Below, one piece after another: positions 10,436-19,704 of a stretch of DNA of 49,544 nt. The DNA comes from Actinomycetota bacterium. GTDB taxonomy: Bacteria; Actinomycetota; Acidimicrobiia; Acidimicrobiales; CADCTF01. Each line of letters opens with the position of its first letter. Position 1 is the first letter of the stretch. The stretch spans positions 1-49,544 of the forward strand of contig JAHWJU010000007.1 in the NCBI GenBank assembly GCA_019348255.1, written 5' to 3'. The notes beneath the pieces are model-generated. The model was not told where the DNA came from, searched no databases, and worked only from the letters and a program-made list of their open reading frames with translations. The position numbers and the translations under genes were made by a program.

Positions 10436-11689
10436 ATGTCGTCACCGCGCAACCTGAACGAAACGGCTGCCGTACACGGGTCCGGTTGGCTGGGCCTCGT
10501 GCCTTCCCACGACTTCCGCAGCAGCGGCCACACGCGGAGCCTCGTCGCTTCACTCATCCATTTCGACGTCTCGTTCATGATCTGGGTGCTGCTGGGCGCC
10601 CTCGGCGCCTACATCGCCGGCGATCTCGGCCTCTCGCCGGCCCAGAAGGGGCTGATGGTGGCGGTACCCCCTCTGGGGGGATCGGTGTTCCGGCTCGTCC
10701 TCGGCTCGCTGGCCGACCGGGTGGGCACCAAGCGCACCGGGTTGGTCTCGATGGCACTCGTCCTGGTGCCACTGGCGTGGGGCTGGCTCGCGGGCGGCAC
10801 CTTCGGCCAGGTGCTGGGGATCGGGCTGCTCCTGGGCATCGCCGGGGCCAGCTTCGCGGTGGCGCTCCCCCTGGTGAGCCGGTGGTACCCGCCCGAGCAC
10901 CAGGGCCTCGCCCTGGGCATCGCCGGGGCCGGTAACTCGGGCACCATCGTGGCCGCCCTGGCCGCCCCCCGGCTGGCCGAGGTGGTGGGGTGGCACGGTG
11001 TGTTCGGCCTGGCCGCCATCCCCGTCTCGCTCGCGTGGCTGGCCTTCGCCCTCCTGGCCAAGGAACCTCCCCGTACTGCCGGCACCCCCGGCGGCATCCT
11101 GTCGCTGCTGGGGGAGGCGGACGCCCGGTGGCTGTGCGGGTTCTACATGGTCACCTTCGGCGGCTTCGTGGGCCTCGCCGCCTACCTTCCCATCTTCTTC
11201 GTCGACCGCTTCGGGCTGGCCAAGGTCACCGCCGGCGCCTTCGCTGCGCTGTGTGCCGCGGCGGGATCGTTCCTGCGCCCGCTGGGCGGGGTGCTGTCCG
11301 ACCGCCACGGAGGGACGCGGGTCCTGGCCGGCGTCCTGTGTGCGGTGGCCGCGGCCGGGGTGGTCCTGGCGTCACTGCCCGGCCTCCCCATCACGGTGGT
11401 CCTGCTCTTCGGGGCGGTGGGGGCACTCGGCATGGGCAACGGCGCCGTGTTCCAACTCGTGCCACAGCGCTTCCCGAGCCGCATCGGAGCCATGACGGGG
11501 CTGGTGGGCGCGGCCGGGGGCGTGGGGGGCTTCCTCCTCCCCTTCGGCTTCGGCGCCCTCGCCGGCGCCACCGGGAGCTTCGCCCCCGGCTTCGTGGTCT
11601 TCGCCACCCTTGTCGCAGCGGCCCTGGCCTCGTTGGGGTGGCGGCAGCGGGCCTGGCGTCGGGAGTGGGAGCTCGAGGTGGCGGTCTGA
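10436..11689 (+). CDS. narK: NarK-type nitrate/nitrite transporter (MFS)
   Basis: Major facilitator protein of 417 aa with about 12 hydrophobic segments, probably importing nitrate or exporting nitrite across the cytoplasmic membrane. Features of the nitrate/nitrite porter family are seen: the Gly-rich segments GIAGASFAVALPLVSRWYPPEHQGLALGI and GALGMGNGAVFQLVPQRFP, and the loop GSLADRVGTKR. The ATG at 10436 was chosen because GGTGAG lies six bases upstream and the following residues lead into the first membrane segment; the open frame extends further left through dnaK antisense sequence. It overlaps nirB by one base (TGATG). It heads a five-gene nitrate assimilation operon divergent from dnaK. 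Direction and specificity of transport cannot be told from sequence. Confidence 0.9.
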   Translation: MSSPRNLNETAAVHGSGWLGLVPSHDFRSSGHTRSLVASLIHFDVSFMIWVLLGALGAYIAGDLGLSPAQKGLMVAVPPLGGSVFRLVLGSLADRVGTKRTGLVSMALVLVPLAWGWLAGGTFGQVLGIGLLLGIAGASFAVALPLVSRWYPPEHQGLALGIAGAGNSGTIVAALAAPRLAEVVGWHGVFGLAAIPVSLAWLAFALLAKEPPRTAGTPGGILSLLGEADARWLCGFYMVTFGGFVGLAAYLPIFFVDRFGLAKVTAGAFAALCAAAGSFLRPLGGVLSDRHGGTRVLAGVLCAVAAAGVVLASLPGLPITVVLLFGAVGALGMGNGAVFQLVPQRFPSRIGAMTGLVGAAGGVGGFLLPFGFGALAGATGSFAPGFVVFATLVAAALASLGWRQRAWRREWELEVAV

Positions 11690-14232
11690 TGGGGGACCGC
11701 CGCACCCTGGTAGTGGCCGGCCACGGGATGGTGGGCCACAAGCTCATCGAGAGCCTGGTCGAGCGGGGGGCCACAGCGGAATGGGACATCGTGGTGTTCT
11801 GCGAGGAACGCCACCTGGCTTACGACCGGGTCGGTCTCACCTCCTTCTTCACCGGGACGACCGTCGAGCAGCTGTCACTGGTGGCGCCGGGCTTCTTCGC
11901 CGGCGCCGGTCTCGAGGTCCACGTCAACGATCCGGTGGTGAGCATCGACCGGCAGGCGGCCAAGGCGGTCTCCCGCGCCGGCCGCGTGGTCGCCTACGAC
12001 GCGCTGGTGCTGGCCACCGGCTCCTATCCCTTCGTCCCGCCCATCCCGGGCCGAGACCTTCCCGGTTGCTTCGTCTACCGCACCATCGACGACCTCGAGG
12101 CCATCCGCGACTTCGCCGCCACGTGCTCGGTCGGGGCTGTGGTCGGCGGGGGGCTGCTGGGACTGGAGGCAGCCAGCGCCCTGTGCCACCTCGGCCTCGA
12201 GACCCACGTGGTGGAGTTCGCTCCCCGTCTGATGCCCATGCAGGTGGACGACGGGGGAAGCGCGGCTCTACGCCGGCGCATCGAGGAACTGGGCGTGGCG
12301 GTGCACCTGTCGATGCAGACCGAGACGATCCTGGCCGGCGCCGGCGGGTCAGTGGCCGGCATGCGCTTCGCGGGCGCAGAAGACCTGCGCGCCGACCTCG
12401 TCGTGTTCTCCGCCGGCATCCGTCCCCGCGACCAGCTGGCCCGCGACTGCGGCCTGGTGGTGGGCGAGCGGGGCGGCGTCGTGGTCGACGGTGGGTGTCG
12501 CACCTCCGATCCCCGCATCTACGCCATCGGGGAGTGCGCCGTTGCCTCAGGTCGCGTGTGGGGCCTGGTGTCGCCGGGCTACCAGATGGCGCGGGTGGCG
12601 GCTGACCGGCTGCTCGGAGGCGACGCCGAGTTCAGCGGCGCCGACCTCTCCACCAAGCTCAAGCTCATGGGCGTCGACGTCGCCAGCTTCGGGGACGCCT
12701 TCGCCACCACGCCCGGGGCCGAGTCGATCGTCTACAGCGACCCCGTGGCGAAGGTCTACAAGCGGCTGGTGCTGGCCGCCGGGAGCCACCAGGTGCTGGG
12801 CGGGATGCTCGTGGGCGACGCCGCCGCCTACCAGACGCTGGCCCAGATGGCCCGGGGCGACATGCCCACCCCGGAGCATCCCGAGGACCTGATCCTGCCC
12901 GACCGAGCGGGATCGACCGCCGGGGCCGCCGGCATCGAGGCGGTGGCCGGTACGGCCACGATCTGCTCCTGCAACAACGTGACCAAGAACGCCATCTGCG
13001 ACGCAGTGACGGAGGGCGCCCTCACCGACGTGGCCGGCATCAAGGCGGCGACCGGGGCCGGCACCGGTTGCGGCGGCTGCGTGCCGCTGGTCATCGATCT
13101 GCTCAAGGCCGAACTGCGCAAGTGCGGCGTCGAGGTGGCCAACCACCTGTGCGAGCACTTCGCCTACAGCCGCCAGGAGCTGTTCGACATCGTGCGGGTC
13201 CACCGGCTGACGTCGTTCTCCGAGGTCCTCACCGGCCACGGGTCAGGCTGGGGGTGCGAGATATGCAAGCCGGCCGTGGCATCGATGCTGGCCTCGCTCG
13301 GCAGCGGCTACATCCTCGACGGTGAGCAGGCTTCGTTGCAGGACACCAACGACCACTTCCTCGCCAACCTCCAGCGCGACGGCAGCTACTCCGTCGTCCC
13401 TCGCGTTCCCGGTGGTGAGATCACACCGGACCAGCTCATCGTCATCGGTCAGGTCGCCAAGGACTTCGGGCTCTACACCAAGATCACCGGGGGCCAGCGC
13501 ATCGACATGTTCGGGGCAACCGTCGAACAGCTGCCCGCCATCTGGGCCAGGCTGATCGAGGCAGGGATGGAATCGGGGCATGCCTACGGCAAGGCCCTGC
13601 GCACCGTGAAGTCGTGCGTGGGCCAGACCTGGTGTCGCTACGGGGTGCAGGACTCGACCAGCCTGGCCATCGAGTTGGAGTTGCGCTACCGGGGGCTGCG
13701 GGCGCCGCACAAGATCAAGTCCGCCGTCTCCGGCTGCGCCCGCGAGTGCGCCGAGGCGCAGAGCAAGGACTTCGGCATCATCGCGACCGAGCGGGGCTGG
13801 AACCTGTACGTCGGTGGCAACGGCGGCATGAAGCCCCAACACGCCATCCTCTTCGCGGAGGACCTCGACCGGGCGACCCTGATCCGCTACATCGACCGGT
13901 TCTTGATGTTCTACGTCCGCACCGCCGACCGTCTCGAGCGAACGGCTACCTGGCTCAACAAGCTCGAGGGGGGCATCGACTACCTGCGGCGGGTGGTCAT
14001 CGACGACGCCCTGGGCATCTGCGGGGAGCTCGAGGCGGACATGGCCCGCCATGTCGAGTCCTACCACTGCGAGTGGAAGGCGACGGTGGAGGACGAAGGA
14101 CGTCTGGCCCGCTTCCGCACCTTCCTGAACTCCGACGACAGCGACCCCAACGTCGTGTTCGTCCGGGAGCGGGGGCAACCCCGCCCTGCCACCGACCTCG
14201 AAAAGTCCAAACCAGTGGAGGCCCTGCTGTGA
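11689..14232 (+). CDS. nirB: Nitrite reductase large subunit NirB (NAD(P)H-dependent)
   Basis: Cytoplasmic sirohaem nitrite reductase, 847 aa, reducing nitrite to ammonium for assimilation. Order of parts: FAD/NAD(P)-binding module with GHGMVGHKLIE near the N-terminus and a second Rossmann motif GGGLLGLEAA; a BFD-like [2Fe-2S] region with CSCNNVTK ... GCGGCVP (from residue ~425) and a second Cys set CEHF ... GCEICKP; then the sirohaem/[4Fe-4S] domain with SCVGQTWC (~643) and SGCARECAE (~681). The ATG overlaps the narK stop, and the nirB stop overlaps the nirD GTG, so the genes are translationally coupled. All key cysteines are present. The small subunit NirD follows, confirming the assignment. 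Confidence 0.95.
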   Translation: MGDRRTLVVAGHGMVGHKLIESLVERGATAEWDIVVFCEERHLAYDRVGLTSFFTGTTVEQLSLVAPGFFAGAGLEVHVNDPVVSIDRQAAKAVSRAGRVVAYDALVLATGSYPFVPPIPGRDLPGCFVYRTIDDLEAIRDFAATCSVGAVVGGGLLGLEAASALCHLGLETHVVEFAPRLMPMQVDDGGSAALRRRIEELGVAVHLSMQTETILAGAGGSVAGMRFAGAEDLRADLVVFSAGIRPRDQLARDCGLVVGERGGVVVDGGCRTSDPRIYAIGECAVASGRVWGLVSPGYQMARVAADRLLGGDAEFSGADLSTKLKLMGVDVASFGDAFATTPGAESIVYSDPVAKVYKRLVLAAGSHQVLGGMLVGDAAAYQTLAQMARGDMPTPEHPEDLILPDRAGSTAGAAGIEAVAGTATICSCNNVTKNAICDAVTEGALTDVAGIKAATGAGTGCGGCVPLVIDLLKAELRKCGVEVANHLCEHFAYSRQELFDIVRVHRLTSFSEVLTGHGSGWGCEICKPAVASMLASLGSGYILDGEQASLQDTNDHFLANLQRDGSYSVVPRVPGGEITPDQLIVIGQVAKDFGLYTKITGGQRIDMFGATVEQLPAIWARLIEAGMESGHAYGKALRTVKSCVGQTWCRYGVQDSTSLAIELELRYRGLRAPHKIKSAVSGCARECAEAQSKDFGIIATERGWNLYVGGNGGMKPQHAILFAEDLDRATLIRYIDRFLMFYVRTADRLERTATWLNKLEGGIDYLRRVVIDDALGICGELEADMARHVESYHCEWKATVEDEGRLARFRTFLNSDDSDPNVVFVRERGQPRPATDLEKSKPVEALL

Positions 14233-14573
14233 CTCTCACCGAGAACGCGACGTGGATCGACGTGTGCGGCATCGACGAGCTGGTGGCCGACCGCGGCGCC
14301 TGCGTCAGGGCCGGGCTGTACCAGATCGCCCTGTTCCGGTTGTCGGCGACGAACGAGGTCTACGCCCTTTCGAACTACGACCCCACGAGCGGCGCTTTCG
14401 TGATGTCGAGGGGGATCGTGGGGTCGCGGGGCGACATCCCGAAGGTCGCGTCGCCGATGTACAAGCAGGCCTTCGACCTCCGCACCGGCGAGTGCATCGA
14501 CGATGCGAACACGTCGGTCATGACGTTCCCGGTGCGAGTGGTCGAGGACCGGGTGCTGGTCGGAATTCGGTGA
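14229..14573 (+). CDS. nirD: Nitrite reductase small subunit NirD
   Basis: Short (114 aa) Rieske-fold protein that forms the small subunit of assimilatory nitrite reductase. It shows the NirD pattern IDVCGIDELVADRGACV ... VYALSNYDPTSGAFVMSRGIVG ... VASPMYKQAFDLRTGECI. As is normal for NirD, the Rieske CxH...CxxH iron-sulfur ligands are absent, so the fold is structural. The GTG start overlaps the nirB stop (GTGA), and the stop overlaps the GTG of the next gene in the same way. This coupling supports equal expression in one operon. Confidence 0.94.
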   Translation: MTLTENATWIDVCGIDELVADRGACVRAGLYQIALFRLSATNEVYALSNYDPTSGAFVMSRGIVGSRGDIPKVASPMYKQAFDLRTGECIDDANTSVMTFPVRVVEDRVLVGIR

Positions 14574-16279
14574 ACTCATTCGCCCTCGAGGCGATCCCGG
14601 CTGATGCGGTGATCGCCCCCGAGGAGAGCTTCACGGGCCCGACGCTCATCGACAGGTACCTGGCGAGCCAGGGGACGCTGACGGCGATCGAGGACTTCGC
14701 CACCCGCCATGACGCCGGCTTCGTTCCCAGCCAGGCGCGGTACTACGAGAACCTCATCCCCCTCGCAGAACCGTTGCCCGGCCAGCAGTACGGCTTCGAG
14801 GTCGACCTGGACGCCTGTACCGGCTGCAAGGCATGCGTCACCGCCTGCCACAGCCTGAACGGTCTCGACGAGGACGAGTCGTGGCGCTCGGTCGGAATGC
14901 TCCACGGAGGGACACCCCTGGAGCCGTTCCAACAGACCGTCACCACCGCCTGCCACCACTGCGTGGACCCGGCATGTCTCAACGGTTGCCCGGTGGACGC
15001 CTACGAAAAGGATCCCGTCACCGGGATCGTCATTCACCTCGACGACCAGTGCATCGGCTGCAGCTACTGCACTCTCACGTGCCCGTACGAAGTGCCACGG
15101 TTCAACCCGGCGAAAGGGATCGTCCGCAAATGTGACATGTGCCGGGATCGCCTGTCCGTGGGTGAAGCCCCCGCGTGCGTGCAGGCGTGCCCGAACGGCG
15201 CCATCAAGATCAAGGTGATCGAGACGGCCGGCGCGGTAGCTGCCTCGGTGGGCGCGTCCCTCGTGCCCGGTGCCCCGCCCTCCTCGACCACGGTGCCCAC
15301 CACCGTCTACCTGACCAAGAAGAACCACGTCGGCCGGCTGCAGGCCGCCGACTGGTCCTCGCTCAGGCCGGCGAGCAACCACCCGCCGCTGGCCATCATG
15401 CTCGTGCTCACCCAGCTGTCCGTCGGAGCGTTCGTCACCGACCTCTTGTTGCGGGCGATCGCCGGGCACCGCCTGGCCAGCGCGCTTCAGCCTTACAACG
15501 CCATAGTCGCGGTCGCGCTCGGCTTCCTCGCGCTGGGCGCGAGCGTCCTGCACCTGGGCCGCCCGGCCTACGCCTTCCGTGCCGTCATCGGGTTCCGCCA
15601 CTCGTGGTTGAGCCGCGAGATCGTGAGCTTCGGGAGCTTCGCGCTGGTGGCAACGCTGTACGCCGGCGTCCTGTGGGCCACGCCCTCCAGCCAGACCCGG
15701 ACCACGCTGCTGCTTGGCATCCTGGTCAGCGGAGTGGGGATGGCCGCCGTCGGCTGTTCGGTGATGGTCTACGCCGTCACCTCCCGGAGCTGGTGGAGCG
15801 CGAGGAGGACGGCCACCAAGTTCACCCTCACGTCGGTGGTGGCGGGACTGGCCACCGTGATCGTCACCTCCACCATCTCCGCCATGGCCCTCGGCCCGGG
15901 AGCGAAGGCCGCTCTGGCCGTCGTGATACCCCCCCTGGCGCTGATCCTGGCCGCGACCAGCACCACGAAGCTGGTGTGGGAGGCCCTCTTCCTGCTTCAC
16001 CGCCGTGACCGCGAGACCAGCGACCACAAGCGCACCGCGCTGCTCCTGACCCGTGACCTGGCGACCTCCACCCGCGCGCGCTTCGCCGCCGGCGTCCTCG
16101 GTGGGACGGTCATACCGCTCGCGCTGGCGGGCCTGGCCCGCGCCGACCAAGGATCTCCCGCGCTCCTGGTCCTGGCAGCGCTGCTCGGGCTGATGTGCGT
16201 CGTCGGCGGCGAGCTGATCGAGCGGTCGCAGTTCTTCCAGGCCGTCTCGTCGCCCCGCATGCCGGGAGGTCGTCCATGA
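14570..16279 (+). CDS. Fused four-cluster ferredoxin and DmsC-type membrane anchor (DmsB-DmsC fusion)
   Basis: A 569-aa protein joining an electron-transfer subunit to a membrane quinol-oxidising subunit. After an ~80-residue lead, residues 83-207 carry sixteen cysteines in four [4Fe-4S] sets as in Dms[36 protein letters not shown], and CDMC ... CVQAC. From about residue 270 to the end there are about eight hydrophobic segments of the DMSO-reductase anchor (DmsC) kind. There is no Tat signal, so the clusters probably face the cytoplasm. It lies between nirD and the molybdenum nitrate reductase with stop-start overlaps on both sides. Inference: it takes electrons from menaquinol or ubiquinol and passes them to the neighbouring nitrate reductase. 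A role with another oxidoreductase cannot be excluded. Confidence 0.85.
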   Translation: MNSFALEAIPADAVIAPEESFTGPTLIDRYLASQGTLTAIEDFATRHDAGFVPSQARYYENLIPLAEPLPGQQYGFEVDLDACTGCKACVTACHSLNGLDEDESWRSVGMLHGGTPLEPFQQTVTTACHHCVDPACLNGCPVDAYEKDPVTGIVIHLDDQCIGCSYCTLTCPYEVPRFNPAKGIVRKCDMCRDRLSVGEAPACVQACPNGAIKIKVIETAGAVAASVGASLVPGAPPSSTTVPTTVYLTKKNHVGRLQAADWSSLRPASNHPPLAIMLVLTQLSVGAFVTDLLLRAIAGHRLASALQPYNAIVAVALGFLALGASVLHLGRPAYAFRAVIGFRHSWLSREIVSFGSFALVATLYAGVLWATPSSQTRTTLLLGILVSGVGMAAVGCSVMVYAVTSRSWWSARRTATKFTLTSVVAGLATVIVTSTISAMALGPGAKAALAVVIPPLALILAATSTTKLVWEALFLLHRRDRETSDHKRTALLLTRDLATSTRARFAAGVLGGTVIPLALAGLARADQGSPALLVLAALLGLMCVVGGELIERSQFFQAVSSPRMPGGRP

Positions 16280-18504
16280 GCCCGGGCCGGCGCCGGCACC
16301 CGTTGCTCGACCTCTTGCACCAACGGGAGGGGGCACTGACGCGGGACCTCGTGCGCCGGCCGGGTGGCTTCGGGCTCGGGCAACTACCGGTTCGGCTCGC
16401 CCCCGACGCCACCACCCCCATGATCTGCGGCTTCTGTTCCACCGGGTGCTCGCTCGACGTGCACCTGCAGCAAGGAGAGTCGGTGAACCTTTCGCCGACC
16501 ACCCACTACCCGGTCAACCTCGGCATGGCCTGTCCCAAGGGTTGGGAGGCGCTCACGCCCCTGCGGGCGCCGGATCGTGCCACCCTCCCCCTGCTCCGTG
16601 ACGCTCAGGGCCGGCTCCAACCGGTCAGCTGGGACAAAGCCCTGGACGCCTTCGTCGGGCGCTTCAAGACCATCCAGCAACAGCACGGCGCAGACGCGGT
16701 GGCCTTCCTCAGCACGGGCCAGATCCCCACTGAGGAGATGGCCCTGCTCGGCGCAGTAGCCAAGTTCGGGATGGGGTTGGTGCACGGGGACGGCAACACC
16801 CGCCAGTGCATGTCCACGGCGGTGGTGGCCTACAAAGAAGCCTTCGGATTCGACGCGCCGCCCTACACCTATGCCGACTTCGAGTCCTCCGACGTCATCG
16901 TCCTCGTCGGGTCGAATCTCTGCATCAGCCACCCCATCATGTGGGAACGCATCTGTCGCAACCCCCACAATCCCGAGATCGTGGTGGTCGACCCGCGGAG
17001 AACAGAAACGGCCGTGGCCGCCACCCAGCACTACGCCCTGCGCCCCAAGTCCGACCTCACGCTGCTCTACGGCGTCGCCAACATCCTCATCACCAGGGGC
17101 TGGATCGACTCGGCCTTCATCCGCGGCCACACCGAGGGGTTCGAGGAGTTCGCCCACCACGTGAGCCGGTTCAGCATCGGACGCGTCAGCGCAGCCTCCG
17201 GCCTCACCGTGGAGGAGCTGGAGCGACTGGCAACGACGATCCACGAGGGCCAGCGGGTGTCGTTCTGGTGGACCATGGGGGTGAACCAGAGCCACGAGGG
17301 GGTGCGCACCGCCCAGGCCATCATCAACCTTGCGCTGATGACGGGAAGCATCGGCAGGCCCGGCACCGGGGCGAACTCGATCACGGGCCAGTGCAACGCC
17401 ATGGGGTCGCGGCTGTTCAGCAACACGACCAACCTGCTCGGGGGCCGTCCCTTCACCAGCCCCACCGCCCGCCGGACCGTCGCTTCACGATTGGGGATCG
17501 ACGTCACCCGGATCCCCGACCGCCCCGGCATGGCCTACGACCAGATCATCGAGGCGATCCTGGCCGGCAGCATCAAGGGGCTGTGGGTCATCGCCACCAA
17601 CCCCGCCCACTCGTGGATCAACCAGCCGCACCTGGCCGACGTCCTCGACCGGCTCGACTTCCTGGTCGTGCAGGACATGTACACGAGCACCGACACGGCC
17701 CTGAGGGCGGACCTTGTGCTTCCGGCTGCCGGTTGGGGTGAGAAGGATGGCACCTTCATCAACTCGGAGCGAAGGTTCGGAGTCCTGAAGAAGGTGGCCC
17801 GCGCCCCGGGGGAGGCCCTGGCCGACTTCTACATCTTCAAGCTGGTCGCCGCGGCCTGGGGGTGCGCCGACCTGTTCGAGGAGTGGGAGTGCCCGGAGGC
17901 CGTGTTCCAGATCCTGAAGCGGTTGTCGGAAGATCAGCCCTGTGACTTCACCGGCATCGAGGGCTACCGGATGATCGAGGAGCGCGGAGGGATCCAGTGG
18001 CCCTTCACCCGGCTCTCCCGGAGCGGCGAAGGGGAGCGTCGGCTCTTCGAGGACGGTCGCTTCTACCATCCCGACGGCCGGGCCCGGTTCGTCTTCGAGG
18101 ATCCCCGTCCGGTGCGTGAGGCGACGAGCTCGAGGTACCCGCTCGTCCTGTTGACGGGTCGTGGCAGTTCCGCCCAGTGGCACACCCAGACGCGGACGGA
18201 GAAGTCGCCCATGCTCCGGACCCTGGCCCCCCGGCAGGCCTACGTCGAGATCTCACCGGGCGACGCCGCCGATCGACGCATCCATCCCAACGACCGTGTC
18301 GTCATCACGTCCTCTCGGGCGTCGGTGGGCGCCCGGGCGTTCGTCACTCCGACGGTCTCTCCCGGCCAGGTCTTCGTCCCCATGCACTATCCCGAGACGA
18401 ACCAGCTCACCGGCTCCTCCTTCGACCCCTACTCCCGCCAACCGTCCTACAAGCACTGCGCCGTCGAGGTCCGGCTCCCCGGACCTGCCGACCAGCTCTC
18501 TTGA
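16276..18504 (+). CDS. nasA: Assimilatory-type molybdenum nitrate reductase (NasA/NarB family)
   Basis: Molybdopterin oxidoreductase of 742 aa that probably reduces nitrate to nitrite in the cytoplasm. A [4Fe-4S] motif C51-x2-C54-x3-C58 ... C86 (CGFCSTGC ... ACPKG) precedes the bis-MGD domains. The presumed molybdenum ligand is Cys178 in [14 protein letters not shown], the Cys-type pattern of NasA/NarB/NapA. The C-terminal MGD-binding domain ([16 protein letters not shown] ... [12 protein letters not shown]) is complete. No Tat signal is seen, and there is no C-terminal BFD domain, so it needs a separate electron donor; the upstream ferredoxin/anchor fusion (ATGA overlap) fits. Position with nirBD and a NarK transporter supports nitrate over other substrates, but formate or another oxyanion cannot be ruled out from sequence. 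Confidence 0.88.
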   Translation: MSPGRRRHPLLDLLHQREGALTRDLVRRPGGFGLGQLPVRLAPDATTPMICGFCSTGCSLDVHLQQGESVNLSPTTHYPVNLGMACPKGWEALTPLRAPDRATLPLLRDAQGRLQPVSWDKALDAFVGRFKTIQQQHGADAVAFLSTGQIPTEEMALLGAVAKFGMGLVHGDGNTRQCMSTAVVAYKEAFGFDAPPYTYADFESSDVIVLVGSNLCISHPIMWERICRNPHNPEIVVVDPRRTETAVAATQHYALRPKSDLTLLYGVANILITRGWIDSAFIRGHTEGFEEFAHHVSRFSIGRVSAASGLTVEELERLATTIHEGQRVSFWWTMGVNQSHEGVRTAQAIINLALMTGSIGRPGTGANSITGQCNAMGSRLFSNTTNLLGGRPFTSPTARRTVASRLGIDVTRIPDRPGMAYDQIIEAILAGSIKGLWVIATNPAHSWINQPHLADVLDRLDFLVVQDMYTSTDTALRADLVLPAAGWGEKDGTFINSERRFGVLKKVARAPGEALADFYIFKLVAAAWGCADLFEEWECPEAVFQILKRLSEDQPCDFTGIEGYRMIEERGGIQWPFTRLSRSGEGERRLFEDGRFYHPDGRARFVFEDPRPVREATSSRYPLVLLTGRGSSAQWHTQTRTEKSPMLRTLAPRQAYVEISPGDAADRRIHPNDRVVITSSRASVGARAFVTPTVSPGQVFVPMHYPETNQLTGSSFDPYSRQPSYKHCAVEVRLPGPADQLS

Positions 18505-18551
18505 TGATGAACGTCTGACCATCCCCGGCTGGCGTCGTGAATACTTCTGTC

Positions 18552-19346
18552 ATGAGCACCCTCGTCCTGCTGCGCCACGGGCAGAGCACCTGGAACAAGC
18601 AGGACCTCTTCACCGGGTGGTACGACTCGGACCTCTCGCCCCAAGGGGAGGCGGAGGCGACCGAGGCGGGGCGGCTCCTCGGCGCGGAAGGGTTGTTCCC
18701 GGACGTGGTCCACACCTCGTTGCTCACCCGGGCCATCCGCACGGCCAACATCGCCCTGGAGCAACTCGACCTGCTGTGGCTCCCCGTACGTCGCAGCTGG
18801 CGGTTGAACGAGCGCCACTACGGCGACCTCCAGGGCAAGAACAAGGCCGAGATCCGGGCCCAGTACGGAGAGGAGCAGTTCAAGCTCTGGCGGCGGAGCT
18901 ACGCCATCCCGCCGCCGGCGTTGAGCGAGGACGACCCCCGCCACCCGAGCTTCGACCGCCGTTACGAGCTGTTGGCGCCCGACCTCCTACCGGCGACCGA
19001 GTGCCTGGCCGACGTGGTGGTGCGGGTGCTTCCCTATTGGCACGACGTGATAGCCGCCGACCTGCGAACGGGCCGCACCGTGTTACTGGCGGCTCATGGC
19101 AACAGCCTGCGAGCGCTCGTCATGCACCTCGACGCCATGAATGAGACCGACATCGCCGCGCTCAACATCCCCACCGGGGTGCCCCTGGTCTACGAGCTGG
19201 ACGATCGCCTTCGCACCGTCAGCTCGCATTATCTGGGTGACGCCGAGGAGGTCCGGCGGCGGGCGGAGGCGGTGGCCCGCCAAGGCGACGACCCGGCAAC
19301 TGCGGGGGCCGAGGCCATGCCCACCGACGACGCCCCCGCCCCGTGA
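18552..19346 (+). CDS. gpmA: 2,3-bisphosphoglycerate-dependent phosphoglycerate mutase
   Basis: Glycolytic/gluconeogenic enzyme interconverting 3- and 2-phosphoglycerate, about 264 aa. The phospho-histidine motif [12 protein letters not shown] lies at the N-terminus, followed by the dPGM signatures [38 protein letters not shown] and the second active-site His in [12 protein letters not shown]. The ATG at 18552 gives the usual family N-terminus; a GTG at 18537 would add five residues, and neither has a strong ribosome site. The last ~30 residues ([19 protein letters not shown]...) are a poorly conserved tail. It starts 47 bp after the nitrate reductase gene and converges on the PII gene. Confidence 0.95.
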   Translation: MSTLVLLRHGQSTWNKQDLFTGWYDSDLSPQGEAEATEAGRLLGAEGLFPDVVHTSLLTRAIRTANIALEQLDLLWLPVRRSWRLNERHYGDLQGKNKAEIRAQYGEEQFKLWRRSYAIPPPALSEDDPRHPSFDRRYELLAPDLLPATECLADVVVRVLPYWHDVIAADLRTGRTVLLAAHGNSLRALVMHLDAMNETDIAALNIPTGVPLVYELDDRLRTVSSHYLGDAEEVRRRAEAVARQGDDPATAGAEAMPTDDAPAP

Positions 19347-19362
19347 CCGGGCGGCCGGGGGT

Positions 19363-19704
19363 TCAGACGGCGTCGTCGCCCATCTCGCCCGTGCGTACCC
19401 GCATGAGCCGATCCACGTCGACGACCCACACCTTGCCGTCGCCGATCTTGCCGGTGTGGGCGCACTTTCGCATGACGTCCACGATCCGCTCCGCGTCGTC
19501 GATCGAGCAGAGGACCTCCACCTTGAGCTTGGGGATGAGATCCACGCTGTACTCGGCGCCGCGATAGGTCTCGGTGTGCCCGCCCTGGCGACCGAAGCCG
19601 TTCACCTCGGTGACGGTGACGCCCTGGACGCCGGCGCTCTTGAGGCCCTCCTTGACCGGCTCGAGCATGTGGGGCTTGATCACGGCGGTGACGAGCTTGA
19701 TCAT
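19363..19704 (-). CDS. glnK: PII nitrogen regulatory protein (GlnB/GlnK)
   Basis: Trimeric signal protein, 113 aa, sensing 2-oxoglutarate and ATP/ADP. It starts MIKLVTAVIKPHMLEPVKEGL. The T-loop (FGRQGGHTETYRGAEYSVDLIPK) has the tyrosine in GAEYSVD that is uridylylated or, in actinobacteria, adenylylated. The B-loop KIGDGKVWV and the C-terminal VRTGEMGDDAV are normal. The ATG overlaps the amtB stop (19701-19704), the typical amtB-glnK pairing in which GlnK plugs the ammonium channel when nitrogen is plentiful. No glnD/glnE is seen downstream; gpmA converges 16 bp away. Confidence 0.96.
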   Translation of the reverse strand: MIKLVTAVIKPHMLEPVKEGLKSAGVQGVTVTEVNGFGRQGGHTETYRGAEYSVDLIPKLKVEVLCSIDDAERIVDVMRKCAHTGKIGDGKVWVVDVDRLMRVRTGEMGDDAV

